A stretch of 54,994 bases of DNA from Arenibacter nanhaiticus (GTDB lineage Bacteria; Bacteroidota; Bacteroidia; Flavobacteriales; Flavobacteriaceae). Position 1 is the first letter of the stretch. Each line of letters begins with the position of its first letter. The stretch is taken from the NCBI RefSeq assembly GCF_900141935.1, contig NZ_FQYX01000027.1, positions 1-54,994 of the forward strand, read 5' to 3'. Below, piece by piece: positions 16,425 to 27,200 of this stretch. The translations under genes were made by a program, and so were the position numbers. The notes beneath the pieces are model-generated. The model was not told the origin of the DNA. It did no database searches and saw only the letters and a list, made by a program, of their open reading frames with translations.

Positions 16425-17729
16425 TTATAGAGAAGCAGTAGTGTTTGTATTTGAATTATGGGCCATTGTAGCATTGGAGCTGCCATACACCTCTTTAACG
16501 ATCTGATGCAGGTCCGGGATGACCGTTTGTGCAAGTCTAGAATGGCTGTTTAAGAGCACACAGATCCCCAAATCGGCATCTGGATATAAGGCAATTTCAT
16601 TTCTAAAGTTGTTGACACTACCTCCGTGATGCCAGATGGTTTTTTCTTCCATGGAATCCTCATCTAGATAGGTGTGTATCCTCCAGCCAAAGGCATAATG
16701 CGACTTTAAATGACCAGGCCAACGGTGGTAATATTTGCTGCTGCCTTTAATCTCTATAAACGGATTAAAGGTTTCTGCCAAGGCGGTCTTGCTCATTATT
16801 TCGGGGTTATGTCCCAATAAAAACCGCATCCATTTGGCCATATCGCCTGCACTGGAATTAATACCACCGGCGGCAATAGCGTTGTAATAATTATCGTTCA
16901 GTTTGCTGGCCCTGTATCCATTACGGCTTTTTACATGTGGTTTGGCAACATTATGGGCCCTGGCCAAGCTTTCATAATCTGTGAGGGTAGAGCACATGCC
17001 CAGAGGATTTAAAATCCTTTCGGCCAGGGCAGTTCCTATTTCTTGTCCGGTAACCTTGTAGATCATTTCGCCACACAGCGCAAACATGGCATTCTGGTAG
17101 CTATACATGGAACCCGGCAGGGCATTGGGCATCACATCTCTAAAGCGCTCCGCAATGGCAACCAAAGGGAGTCCGGCTTCTACAAGATTTGTGTAACTGT
17201 GGTAAGGGGTGCCAGAGGTGTGCGATAATATATTGGCAAGGGTAATTTTATGGGTATTGACTTGGTCTCCCAACTGAAATTCCGGAATAAAATCGCTGAC
17301 CTTATCTTCCCAGTCCAATATGCCTTCACTCTTTAAATTGGCCGCTAATACTCCGGCAAACCCCTTGGAAAGAGATCCCAGCCTAAAGATGGTCTCGCCA
17401 TTGACCCTGTCCTTACGATTGATATTTTTTTTCCCGAAGCCACTCGAAATAACGATCGAATCTCCTTGTACGATACTTACCCCGGCACCTACTATATCTC
17501 CAGAGGCAATGGCTTTATCAAAATAGGCTTTTATGGCTAGCTGCAAGGCTTGTTGCTGCATTTTATAGGCATGTACTTGCTGCTTGTCGACTACAGGTTT
17601 CTCTAGCTTAGCCGTTGTTAAGGTCGCTAGGGAGTCGGGGACCGAATTTGGTGTAAAGATATTAGTGGTAAGACCAAGAAGAACAAGAAGTATTAGCGTA
17701 GCGCCAGCCAAAATTTTGAATCGCTGCAT
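16425..17729 (-). CDS. Class C beta-lactamase-fold serine hydrolase, membrane anchored or secreted
   Basis: 434 residues. An N-terminal hydrophobic segment (about 7-22, ILAGATLILLVLLGLT) is a signal anchor or signal peptide. The beta-lactamase/transpeptidase-like domain (about 65-420) shows S119-L-S-K122 (FRLGSLSKGFAG), the second motif YQN (MYSYQNAMFALCGE) and the third motif HHGG (WHHGGSVNNFR). This family includes AmpC, D-aminopeptidases and esterases; it acts outside the cytoplasm on peptidoglycan peptides or esters. The substrate cannot be read from the motifs. It stands alone between the curli cluster and a GH20 gene. No lipobox is present. Confidence 0.88.
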   Translation of the reverse strand: MQRFKILAGATLILLVLLGLTTNIFTPNSVPDSLATLTTAKLEKPVVDKQQVHAYKMQQQALQLAIKAYFDKAIASGDIVGAGVSIVQGDSIVISSGFGKKNINRKDRVNGETIFRLGSLSKGFAGVLAANLKSEGILDWEDKVSDFIPEFQLGDQVNTHKITLANILSHTSGTPYHSYTNLVEAGLPLVAIAERFRDVMPNALPGSMYSYQNAMFALCGEMIYKVTGQEIGTALAERILNPLGMCSTLTDYESLARAHNVAKPHVKSRNGYRASKLNDNYYNAIAAGGINSSAGDMAKWMRFLLGHNPEIMSKTALAETFNPFIEIKGSSKYYHRWPGHLKSHYAFGWRIHTYLDEDSMEEKTIWHHGGSVNNFRNEIALYPDADLGICVLLNSHSRLAQTVIPDLHQIVKEVYGSSNATMAHNSNTNTTASL

Positions 17730-18227
17730 TGAGGGAATTTTGTTTAGTTTGGAATAAAAAAAGCTAAATATAGAATGATATACTGAAATAACGGATGAAA
17801 TATGCGATTTCTTATAGGGATTTTTGCTTTTTACACTTAATTACGTAAAAGGAGCGTAGGTAAATCTTACGGGTAGGCTGGGATTAATGTGAAAATTAAT
17901 TCAATGTGAAGGTGAGGTAATGTACCAATTGTTTAATGTAGCAATGTACCAATTGGGTTTGTCTTAAATAAAGGGGCTTATGAGCTTTTAATGTAGCGAT
18001 TTCTTGATCTGAAGAGTAGCTAATGTGCCAATTGTGAATGGTGTTATTTTGGTGTCTTGATCACTTGAATTGAGGTCGTACCAGGAGTTTATTTTTTCGG
18101 GTCTGGAAGTCTGATGAAGTTGGTGCTTTCTTTTAAGCAGCATGCTGCTACTGCTGCAAAAATATGGAAATGGTGCTTCCTCCGAGTAAAGCTGCTTCAC
18201 GAAACAGAAATCTGTATTTTTTAAATA
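17730..18227. other. Intergenic region with degenerate AATGTACCAATT-type micro-repeats
   Basis: No credible gene; a 70-codon frame here has no family features. From 17884 to 18045 short units resembling AATGTACCAATT, AATGTAGCAATG and AATGTGCCAATTGTGAA recur five or six times. Similar units occur after the repeat copy at 51344 (51426-51490). Such degenerate micro-repeats are seen between genes in many Flavobacteriaceae; their function is unknown. Confidence 0.5.
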
Positions 18228-18259
18228 AAAATGGGGACTCTGAAAAGAATCCCCATTTT
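18228..18259 (-). terminator. Rho-independent terminator of the first GH20 gene
   Basis: A 10-bp stem AAAATGGGGA/TCCCCATTTT (18228-18237 with 18250-18259), extended by two pairs beyond a bulge, lies about 22 bases after the GH20 stop. Minus-strand reading ends in T-rich sequence. Confidence 0.8.
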
Positions 18260-18280
18260 ATATAGTACTGTGAATACTAA

Positions 18281-20569
18281 TTATTTTACGGACACTTCAT
18301 CTACGAATATCCAAGCCGCGCCTTTTCTCAAATGCCACTCGGGAAGCTCGGCCCTGTTTTTGGCGAATATTTTGATATAAGAAACCGTTTGTTTCTCAAA
18401 GCTAGTTTCTATTCGTTTAATAATAGGCTCTCTCTGTTCCATGGTGGCTATAGACTCGTCTAGCACGGTTACATAATTTTTACCATCCTCGGATATGGCA
18501 ATAGTCACCTGGGTAGGTAACATCACCGAAGTAGCTCCAATATCTTGGTAGAAATTTAACCCTAAATAAGACAGCTCCGCGCTACTGCCCAAATCTATAA
18601 GTACCTCAAAATCTTTTTGAGGTATCCCTTGCCAATTAGGATCGTCGCCACGGGCAATGGCATATTTGTTGTCAAAAAGGGCCTTATCCCCGCCACCCCT
18701 ATAGGCTTCGTCAAAGGCATTGGTATAGATCACTTTGCATTGGTCGCCAAAGCCGGTCGAGAACATTCTTTTTAAGGGGTACCCAATAGGGGCTCCCTTT
18801 CTAAAGCACTGAGCGTGTATTGTTATCGTACTGGTATAGACAATAGGATCTGTATATAATGTAGATTCCGAAGTTGGGGCAGAACCATCTAGGGTATATC
18901 TAATTTCATAGCGGTCTAGTTCATTCTGCAGGGTGAGGCTAAATTCTTTGGTATCCTTATTATAGGTTACGTCATAGTCGGGCGACAAAGAGCTACCAGC
19001 AAAATTATAGCCCAATTCTTGGAATCGGTCAAAGTGAACATCCAATTTGTTTATAAAGTGTTCTTTGTTCTTTTTCTCGGCCTTTGTCCAAAGGGCTTCG
19101 GAAAGGGCACTCAACCTTGGTAGCATCATATACTGTATATGGCTTAAAGATTTGACCTGCTCGGTCCATAAATTAGCTTGTCCACCTAAAATATGATGTC
19201 TTTTATCCGGAGCGATCTCACTCGGAACAGGGTTAAAGTCGTATACTTTTAATAAATTGTTATAACCGCCCCAAGATGGTGGTTCAAATTCGCTTTTCCC
19301 CTGACTGTGATCAAAATACAAAGGGTCTCCAGGAGACATCACCACATCGTGTCCGGCATTGGCAGCTTCAATACCCCCTTCAACGCCTCTCCACGACATT
19401 ACCGTGGCTCTTTCGGGCAATCCGCCCTCCAATATTTCGTCCCATCCAATTAGTTTTCTGTTTTTAGAATGGATAAACCTCTCCATTCTTTTTACAAAAT
19501 AACTCTGCAGTTCTTCTCCGTTCTGCAAGTTTTCTTCTCGCATTCGTTTTTTACATTTATCACATTTTAACCAAGAATCCTTGCCTACTTCATCGCCCCC
19601 TATGTGTAAATATTCATTTGGAAACAATGCTACTACCTCGCTAATGATATTTTGTAGGAACTCAAAAGAACCGTCATTCCCGGCACAATACACACCGGTA
19701 ATATCATTGCTATCACAGGAGTATTCCGGATAGCATTGCAAGACAGCTTCAGAATGCCCTGGCATTTCAATTTCGGGAATCACATCAATATAGTGCTCCT
19801 TGGCATAGGCAACAATTTCTCTAATATCGTCCTTGGTATAGTAGCCGCCATACACTTCGCCATCGTCATTTTTATAGGTAGCTTCATAATCTTCCCAGGG
19901 TTTCTTATGCTCTTTCACTTTTCTCCAAGCACCCTTTTTGGTAAGCTCGGGGTAGGTGTCGATCTGGATTCTCCAGCCAATCCCATCGACCAAATGCCAG
20001 TGGAATTTGTTCATCTTATGCATGGCCAGGGCGTCTATCACCTTTTTTACGGAATCCTTAGGCATAAAATGACGCGATACATCTAACATCATCCCCCTCC
20101 ATTTAAATTCAGGGGCATCATTGATGGTTACATAACTAAGCAGCGGTGTCTGTACGGCCGACTGGGGCGAAAGCAGCTGCTTTAAAGATTGGATACCATA
20201 AAAAACACCTCGATCAGAATCACCCTTTATGAGCACACCTTTTTTTCCGATCGTTAAACTATAAGCACCTATGGCGTCACTTTCTTGAGAAGATATCAAA
20301 CGAATGGCATTATCTAGCTCGGAGGAGGAAGTGACCTTAAGGTTCAGGTTAAAATTATCCTTTAAAAACGTAGTTAATTCCTTGGTGTTCCATGTTGCTT
20401 CCACGGTATCATCTACTATAATAACCGTTTTTTCATCGATGGTGAACGTACCCTGTTCCGTAGTAAATTCGTTAGGTTGCGGTATTATTCCCGTCATAGG
20501 CGGCACCGTCCTTTTACAAGCAGTAACAGCCATTAATAGTAACAGAAGGGATAATTTAATAATCTTCAT
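18281..20569 (-). CDS. GH20 beta-N-acetylhexosaminidase lipoprotein (first copy)
   Basis: 762 residues with lipobox AVTAC (Cys18), so probably anchored in a membrane. Domains: GH20b-like N-terminal domain (about 24-150), GH20 TIM barrel (about 152-500) with the catalytic Asp326-Glu327 pair in HIGGDEVGKDSW and substrate residues in HWHLVDGIGWR and EIEMPGHSEA, a chitobiase C-terminal-like segment (about 540-610, YEIRYTLDGSAPTSESTLY), and a final discoidin-like beta domain (about 630-760). It removes terminal GlcNAc or GalNAc from chitin fragments or glycoconjugates by substrate-assisted catalysis. It is transcribed away from the laminarin PUL. A second GH20 of almost equal length at 44264 has a different C-terminal domain. 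Confidence 0.95.
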   Translation of the reverse strand: MKIIKLSLLLLLMAVTACKRTVPPMTGIIPQPNEFTTEQGTFTIDEKTVIIVDDTVEATWNTKELTTFLKDNFNLNLKVTSSSELDNAIRLISSQESDAIGAYSLTIGKKGVLIKGDSDRGVFYGIQSLKQLLSPQSAVQTPLLSYVTINDAPEFKWRGMMLDVSRHFMPKDSVKKVIDALAMHKMNKFHWHLVDGIGWRIQIDTYPELTKKGAWRKVKEHKKPWEDYEATYKNDDGEVYGGYYTKDDIREIVAYAKEHYIDVIPEIEMPGHSEAVLQCYPEYSCDSNDITGVYCAGNDGSFEFLQNIISEVVALFPNEYLHIGGDEVGKDSWLKCDKCKKRMREENLQNGEELQSYFVKRMERFIHSKNRKLIGWDEILEGGLPERATVMSWRGVEGGIEAANAGHDVVMSPGDPLYFDHSQGKSEFEPPSWGGYNNLLKVYDFNPVPSEIAPDKRHHILGGQANLWTEQVKSLSHIQYMMLPRLSALSEALWTKAEKKNKEHFINKLDVHFDRFQELGYNFAGSSLSPDYDVTYNKDTKEFSLTLQNELDRYEIRYTLDGSAPTSESTLYTDPIVYTSTITIHAQCFRKGAPIGYPLKRMFSTGFGDQCKVIYTNAFDEAYRGGGDKALFDNKYAIARGDDPNWQGIPQKDFEVLIDLGSSAELSYLGLNFYQDIGATSVMLPTQVTIAISEDGKNYVTVLDESIATMEQREPIIKRIETSFEKQTVSYIKIFAKNRAELPEWHLRKGAAWIFVDEVSVK

Positions 20570-20809
20570 TTGTTTTTAATTTATACGATGTTAGTTTTAT
20601 GGACAAAGCACAATTTTCCTAAATACAAATTCCATTTGCATAAAGCCTTGGAAACAAATGCTCCTACCTTTTTATTATAGGCTATTTGGTCTCAAAAGCT
20701 AGTGACTTACAGTATGTTTTTCTTTTCTATAAAAGGACCGCATAGTTATTAAAATATAGCGCTATTTCCTAATAATGGTACAATTTCCTATAGGCAGGAA
20801 AACTACCCT
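20570..20809. other. Divergent intergenic region, left part
   Basis: 240 bases that should hold the promoter of the GH20 gene on the minus strand. No clear operator was seen. The long direct repeat starts at its right end. Confidence 0.4.
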
Positions 20810-20964
20810 TATAATTCAATTTCTTCCTTGTCCAAGTATCCGGAGGAGCTCGTATTTCAGTACCACTATCTACTTGTGTTTTTGGGCGTTCCCTCCTTCG
20901 TCGGTCGGGCTCTTCGCTGTATCCCTTGCTCCGCTGCGGGGATGCCGCTGCGATCCCTAACGCG
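20810..20964 (-). repeat. Long direct repeat upstream of the laminarin PUL, containing dispersed repeat copy B (20884-20963)
   Basis: 155 bases aligned without gaps to 34611-34765 with only about seven differences. The right half is the 80-bp GC-rich unit (ends AACGCCC and GCGTT, read on the minus strand). The left half (TATAATTCAATTTCTTCCTT onward, with CCGGAGGAGCTCGTATTTCAG) is specific to these two copies. Weaker similarity continues to about 21030. The two copies have the same orientation, 13,801 bp apart, and enclose the whole PUL. Confidence 0.92.
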
Positions 20965-21197
20965 GATAAGGCTATTGCTCTGTGAGTTAAGCGATACAAC
21001 AATACAATTAACATCCATAAATTATGAGGTGTTGGCAATAGTTTGTGGATCGGCGAGAATGAAGTATACGAAAGCTCTATCGGTGCTTGCCACCAAAAGA
21101 TTGGAGGTTGGCAAAGTTAACCAGGTATAAGGAATTGGAAGGTGACTGTTTAAAGTGCCTATTATTCAATATATAACGTTTATATTTAAGAAGAATT

Positions 21198-24017
21198 TTG
21201 AAAATTTTGAATATTTTGAAAATCTTTTTTTACATTTTTATATTCCTTTCTTTCGGAATCTGTGCTCAGGAATTGCCCCCTATTCAGAGTTTTAGCCCTA
21301 TAGATTACAGTGCGGGCAATCAGAATTGGTCCCTTTCTCAATCGGAAAACAATTATATATATGTGGCCAATAACGACGGATTGTTAGAATATAATGGGGC
21401 CAATTGGCAATTGTACCCTTCCCCCAATGGTACTCCATTAAGATCGGTTAAGGTGGTCGGAGAACGTATATATACGGGATGTTATATGGAGTTCGGATAT
21501 TGGACAAAGGACGAATTTGGGCACCTTAATTACAACGCTTTATCTAATGAACTGAAAGATTCCCTCATAGAGGATGAACAATTTTGGAATATTTCGGAGT
21601 TCAAGGACTGGGTAATTTTTCAATCCTTGGATCGCCTTTACATTTATAATACGAACAATGAATCTTTCGAAATATTGGATGCTAAAACCACTAGAGCTGC
21701 AATTCTGGAGGTTAACAACACCATTTACTTCCAAAGGATCAATGAGGGAATTTTCACCATTGAGAACGGAAAGTCGGTTTTGGTATCGGACGATGCGGTG
21801 CTAAAAAATGATATTGTAGTCGGGGCTTTTGATATGGGGAATACTACTTTGATAGTCACCGAAAAAGGAGCATTTTACTTTTTGGACCAATACGGCCTCA
21901 ATAGATGGGTTATTTCGGCAGACAAAGAGTTATCTGCTTCACAGGTATATAGCAGTATGCGCTTAAAAGACGGATCCTTTATTTTGGGGACCATTTCCAA
22001 AGGAATTTTTCAATTGGACCAAAAGGGGAATATTATGCGCCATATAAATCAGGAAAATGGCCTGAACAACAATACCGTATTGTCCCTTTTTGAAGATGTA
22101 GACCATAACCTCTGGTTAGGTTTGGATAATGGGATAAGCGTATTGAATATCGACTCGCCCTTCAACGAATATATTGATGAGGTGGGAAGAGTAGGAGCTG
22201 TTTATACCGCTATATTGTTTAACAATATTAGGTATTTGGGAACAAATCAGGGGCTGTTTTATAAAAGAGAAGAGCAGAATGGAGACTATACCCTTATTGA
22301 GAATACCAAAGGACAGGTATGGATGCTGAAACAAATTGATGGTACCCTATTTTGTGGGCACCATAATGGGACTTTTATAATAAATGGGGAAAATGCCAAG
22401 AAAATTTCTGACTTCCCAGGAACCTGGGATATACAAAAAATAGTAGCTGGCAATGACCTACTATTACAGGGGAATTATAAAGGATTAAGTGTCCTTGAAC
22501 GAACAGACGGTCAGTGGAAGTTTAAGAATAAAATTAATGGTTTTGATAATTCTAGTAGATTCTTTGAATTTATAAATGCACAGCAAGTTCTCGTTAATCA
22601 CGACTATAAGGGGGTCTTTGACTTAAAAATAGATGCAGGTTTTGATAAAGTGACAGAAACAAAAAAAGAGGAGTCCAAAGGAACCGGTTCTAGTTTGTTC
22701 AAATACAAGGACGACATTATTTATACGACCATCAATGGTGTTTTTAAATTGAGGACCGATCAGCACAAATTTATTTTGGATTCGGTCCTAACCAGTCATT
22801 TTTTTGGGGAGGATGATCCTATTATAGGAATCCTTAACCTGGATGGCCAAGCCGAAAAACTCTGGGGATTTACAAAAAATAATATCATATATGTTGCTCC
22901 GGGAAAATTTAATAACGAACCGCAGGCTACCAAAATTTCTATTCCTTCATCTTTCAGAAAAAACATGGGGGTGTTGGGTTTCGAATCTATAACACATCTA
23001 AAAGACCAGCTTTATTTAATAGGGATGTCACATGGGTATATTACCCTAAATTTAGATAAATTGAAGCGCAAGGAATACCAGATATCCATAAACGCAATAT
23101 TTCAAGAATATTATGATTCTCCCAATACAGAAGTGAACCTGAAAGGAGATAACATATTTAAATCTTCGGATAATAGTTTCCGATTCTTTTTTAGCGTGCC
23201 CAATTATGATAAATATACCGAGGTAAATTATCAGTACCAGCTCACAGGGATTTATGATGAATGGAGCAGTTGGACCAAAACACCGGATATTTCCTTTAAA
23301 AATTTATCCTTTGGGGACTATATATTTAAAGTAAGGGCCAAGGTGGGCAATACGCTTACAAAAGATGTAGCTACTTATAGTTTTGTGATAGCCAAGCCAT
23401 GGTATCTTTCCAATACGGCAATCGCCCTTTATATTCTTGGGAGCATTTTTATAGTGGTGTTAATTCACAAATTGTACAAAGCATACTATAAGAAACAACA
23501 GGACTTACTTGTATTGGAAAATAAAAAAAGGCTAAAGCGTAAAAAGCTGAAAGCGCAAAAGAAGATTATTCAGCTTAACAATGAAAAGTTACAAAGCGAA
23601 ATAGAGAGTAAGAATAGGGAGCTTGCCGTGTCTACCATGAGCATTATAAAAAAGAACGAGTTCCTGAATACCATAAAAGAGGAATTGAAGAAAACCAAGA
23701 TTGCAGATCCCCAGATTAAAGCTGTCATAAGGACCATAGATCGCAATATTGGCAATGAGGACGACTGGAAGTTTTTTGAGGAGGCTTTTAATAATGCCGA
23801 TAAAGATTTTTTAAAGAAAGTAAAAACAATACATGAAGATTTTACCCCAAGCGATTTAAGGTTATGTGCCTATCTTAGATTGAATTTATCCTCTAAAGAA
23901 ATTGCGCCTTTGCTAAATATTTCTGTCCGCAGTGTGGAGGTAAAAAGGTATCGTCTGCGTAAAAAAATGAACCTTTCCCACGAAATGAGCCTTACAGATT
24001 ATATACTTAACCTTTAG
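21198..24017 (+). CDS. Membrane-spanning PUL regulator: Reg_prop propeller, Y_Y_Y domain and LuxR-type HTH
   Basis: 939 residues. No ATG is available before residue 97, so a TTG start is chosen because the signal peptide (ILKIFFYIFIFLSFGICAQ) begins directly after it. Domains: signal peptide (1-23), seven-to-fourteen-blade type periplasmic propeller (about 30-640; for example GLNNNTVLSLFEDVDHNLWLG), Y_Y_Y domain (about 655-732, YQYQLTGIYDEWSSW), transmembrane helix (about 738-758), a charged coiled coil (about 760-840) and a C-terminal LuxR-like helix-turn-helix (about 880-935, LNLSSKEIAPLLNISVRSVEV). There is no kinase domain, so the glycan signal must pass straight through the membrane to the DNA-binding end. 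It precedes susC in the same orientation and probably activates the PUL. Confidence 0.88.
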   Translation: MKILNILKIFFYIFIFLSFGICAQELPPIQSFSPIDYSAGNQNWSLSQSENNYIYVANNDGLLEYNGANWQLYPSPNGTPLRSVKVVGERIYTGCYMEFGYWTKDEFGHLNYNALSNELKDSLIEDEQFWNISEFKDWVIFQSLDRLYIYNTNNESFEILDAKTTRAAILEVNNTIYFQRINEGIFTIENGKSVLVSDDAVLKNDIVVGAFDMGNTTLIVTEKGAFYFLDQYGLNRWVISADKELSASQVYSSMRLKDGSFILGTISKGIFQLDQKGNIMRHINQENGLNNNTVLSLFEDVDHNLWLGLDNGISVLNIDSPFNEYIDEVGRVGAVYTAILFNNIRYLGTNQGLFYKREEQNGDYTLIENTKGQVWMLKQIDGTLFCGHHNGTFIINGENAKKISDFPGTWDIQKIVAGNDLLLQGNYKGLSVLERTDGQWKFKNKINGFDNSSRFFEFINAQQVLVNHDYKGVFDLKIDAGFDKVTETKKEESKGTGSSLFKYKDDIIYTTINGVFKLRTDQHKFILDSVLTSHFFGEDDPIIGILNLDGQAEKLWGFTKNNIIYVAPGKFNNEPQATKISIPSSFRKNMGVLGFESITHLKDQLYLIGMSHGYITLNLDKLKRKEYQISINAIFQEYYDSPNTEVNLKGDNIFKSSDNSFRFFFSVPNYDKYTEVNYQYQLTGIYDEWSSWTKTPDISFKNLSFGDYIFKVRAKVGNTLTKDVATYSFVIAKPWYLSNTAIALYILGSIFIVVLIHKLYKAYYKKQQDLLVLENKKRLKRKKLKAQKKIIQLNNEKLQSEIESKNRELAVSTMSIIKKNEFLNTIKEELKKTKIADPQIKAVIRTIDRNIGNEDDWKFFEEAFNNADKDFLKKVKTIHEDFTPSDLRLCAYLRLNLSSKEIAPLLNISVRSVEVKRYRLRKKMNLSHEMSLTDYILNL

Positions 24018-24253
24018 TGTACACTACATAGATGTTTTTCACCTATACATTACCTATACAACGGCTGTTTTCTTAATTAAAAGTTAATTTTTTTAACAAT
24101 AAATAATCTCTCCTAGCCTATATAGTTAAAGGTCTGAAATGCGAATTCCGTATTTTTTCCGTGTTTTTTTAGTGCTGTATGTTTTTTGTAGTGGTAATAT
24201 TTGAGGATTCTTGATTTCTTAAGGGTACATTGAGACTCCAAAATATTAATCAG

Positions 24254-27200
24254 ATGAAGAACACTTTTTTATTTCTTACGCTTTTATGTAGCTTACCTAG
24301 TTTATGGGGTCAGGATCTGAAAATCTCTGGTACTGTAAAGGATGCGAGCTTTAACGAGCCGCTGCCCGGTGTAAACGTAATCATAAAGAATACGAGTAGG
24401 GGGACCACAACAGATTTTGACGGGAACTTTTCATTGGACAATGTTGCTGTTGGGGAAATTGTAGTTTTCTCCTATTTAGGCTTTGTTTCCAAACAGGTCA
24501 CTATTCAAAATGCTACCCCCTTGACAATAATCTTAGTGGACGATGTAAGTGCCCTGGAAGAGGTAGTGGTCGTAGGCTATGGGACCTCTACAAAGAAAGA
24601 ACTTACCGGGGCTGTGGCGGTTATTGGTTCGGAGACCATAGCCGATCTTAACCCAACAAGGGTAGAACAAGCCCTACAGGGGCAGGTTGCCGGAGTGCAG
24701 GTTACCTCAGAATCAGGATCTCCCGGTAGTGGATCTAGTATCCGTATTAGAGGTATCTCTACCAATGGGGATAACAGGCCATTAATTTTGGTCGATGGCA
24801 ACGTAATAGAAGATTTAAGTGTCATTAATCCCGGGGACATAGAGAGTATGAATATCCTGAAAGATGCCACCGCAGGTATTTATGGGGTACGGGCAGCCAA
24901 TGGTGTAATTTTAATTACTACCAAAACAGGGAAGAGAAATACCGATCTGAGCTTTAGTTATGATGTCTATGGAGGGACTCAGGAAACTTCCAGAAAAATT
25001 CCAGTGCTGAATGCAACAGAATATGCCTTATTGATCAATGAAGCTTTTGCAGCTGGAGGAAGTCCCTTGCCATATCCCAATATTGCCAATTTAGGGAAGG
25101 GGACCAATTGGCAAAATGAGGTCTTTCAAAGAGCGCCTGTGGTTAACCATAACCTTTCCATTAATGGAGGTAGCGAAAAATCTACCTATTCCTTTGGTGC
25201 CTCATTATTGACTCAAGATGGTATCGTCGGCGGGGGAAAGGCCAATTTTAGAAGGTATACCACGCGGGCAAACTTTAATACCGATATTTTGGAAAATTTA
25301 AAGGTAACGGCCAATCTCCTTTATACAGGAACCAATAGAAAAACATTATCCGAGAATGATTTGGGATCTGTTTTGTTCAACGCCTTGAACAACGCCCCTA
25401 CTTTTCCTATTAGGGAGCCTAATGGGGATTATTCTTTAGCAGAGGGCCTGGGCAATGAGGTTATCAATCCACTGGCGCAGGTAGAAAACACCTTCAATAA
25501 AAATGATGTGAATAAAATAAGCGGTAAGCTGGGTGCCAACTATTCCTTTTGGAATGATTTTGTGGTAGAGACCAGTGTTCAATTCAATTATGCAGAGGTG
25601 GAAGGAAAAACTTTTACACCTACCGTATTCTATGGTTCTGGAAAGGTTTTTAATAATACGGGGCGGAATTCCGTTTCGGTGAACAAGGACATTTTTAAGG
25701 ATTATACCTTTGATGCTTTTTTGAATTATGACAGAACATTTTGGGAAGACCACAATTTTAAGGGTACCCTTGGTATGTCCGTATTTGTAACTAAAGGTCA
25801 GTTTTCAGGAAGTTCTACAGGCTTCTTTGAAAACCCTACCAATATTTCGGATGCCAAAATAGAAAATGCCGTAGATGTTATCAATGGTTTAAAAGATAGT
25901 GGCTTAAGTGGAAAGTTTGATGAACGCCTATTGTCTTACTTTACTCGACTTCAATATAATTATAAAGGTAGGTACTTGCTATCGGGGCTTATTAGACGGG
26001 ATGGTTCTACCCGTTTTGGTCCGGAAAATAGATTTGGATATTTCCCTTCAGGATCAATAGGATGGATAGTGTCCGATGAAGCTTTCTTAGAGAAAAGTAA
26101 ATGGATCAACTTTTTTAAGCTAAGGGGAAGCTATGGTATTGTAGGGAACGATCGAATAAAAACCAATGCCTTTAGATCTATTTTGGATGGGGAAGGTACT
26201 TATGTCTTTAATAATTTCCTTGTTTTTGGTAAAGCCGTAGGAATACTTTCTAACCCTGCAATACAATGGGAAGAACAAAAAACACTGGATGTTGGGTTAG
26301 ACCTGAAGTTGTTTAACAACACAATTGACATCACAGCTGACTATTTCAAGAAAAGCACCGAAAGTCTCTTATTGCAACCGCCGGTTTCCGGAATTTTGGG
26401 AGCCGCGGCACCTGGTTCCCAAGCGCCTGTAGTGAACGCTGGTACGGTAGACAACAAAGGATTTGAATTTGCCATAGGGTATACCAGTGATCGCTCCAAG
26501 GATTTTAATTTCGGTGTTAATTACAATGTTACTTTTTTGAAAAACGAAGTAATATCGGTCAACAATGGGGTTGGCTTTGTGGCTGCAGGTTCCTTTGGTG
26601 TAGGTCAGGACCCCCCATCTCGTATGGAAAACGGAAAACCATTGGGCTATTTCTACGGGTTAAAGACCAATGGTGTTTTTCAGAACCAAGAAGAAGTAAA
26701 CGCCCATGCCACACAGGTAAATGCAGCGCCTGGGGATTTGCGATTTGTAGATTTGAATGGCGATGGCAAGATAGATTCGGGAGATAGAACAGGTATAGGT
26801 AGTCCCATCCCAGAAGCTACTATGGGGTTGAATTTTTCCTTCAATTATAGGAATTGGGATTTTAGCAGTTATGCCTTTGCCAATGTCGGCAATGATATTG
26901 TTAGGAATTACGAACGGAACCAACCATTGGTGAACAAATCGGTCTACGCATTAAACCGCTGGACGGGAGAGGGATCAACCAATACCTATCCTAGGGTAAC
27001 TACGGGAGCTACCTCTAATACGTTATTTTCTGACTTCTATGTAGAAGATGGCTCTTTTATAAGATTGCAAAACATACAATTGGGATATACGCTGCCAGAG
27101 CAGGCAATAGAACGTTTGGGCGTAAGGAACCTTAGAGTATATGCATCGGCCAGCAATGTTTTTACCCTTACCGAATACCGGGGGTATGACCCGAGTGCAT

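Noticed and set aside
17988-18200. 70-codon minus-strand frame between serine hydrolase and GH20
   Set aside because: No family pattern or signal peptide, and it overlaps the micro-repeat region.
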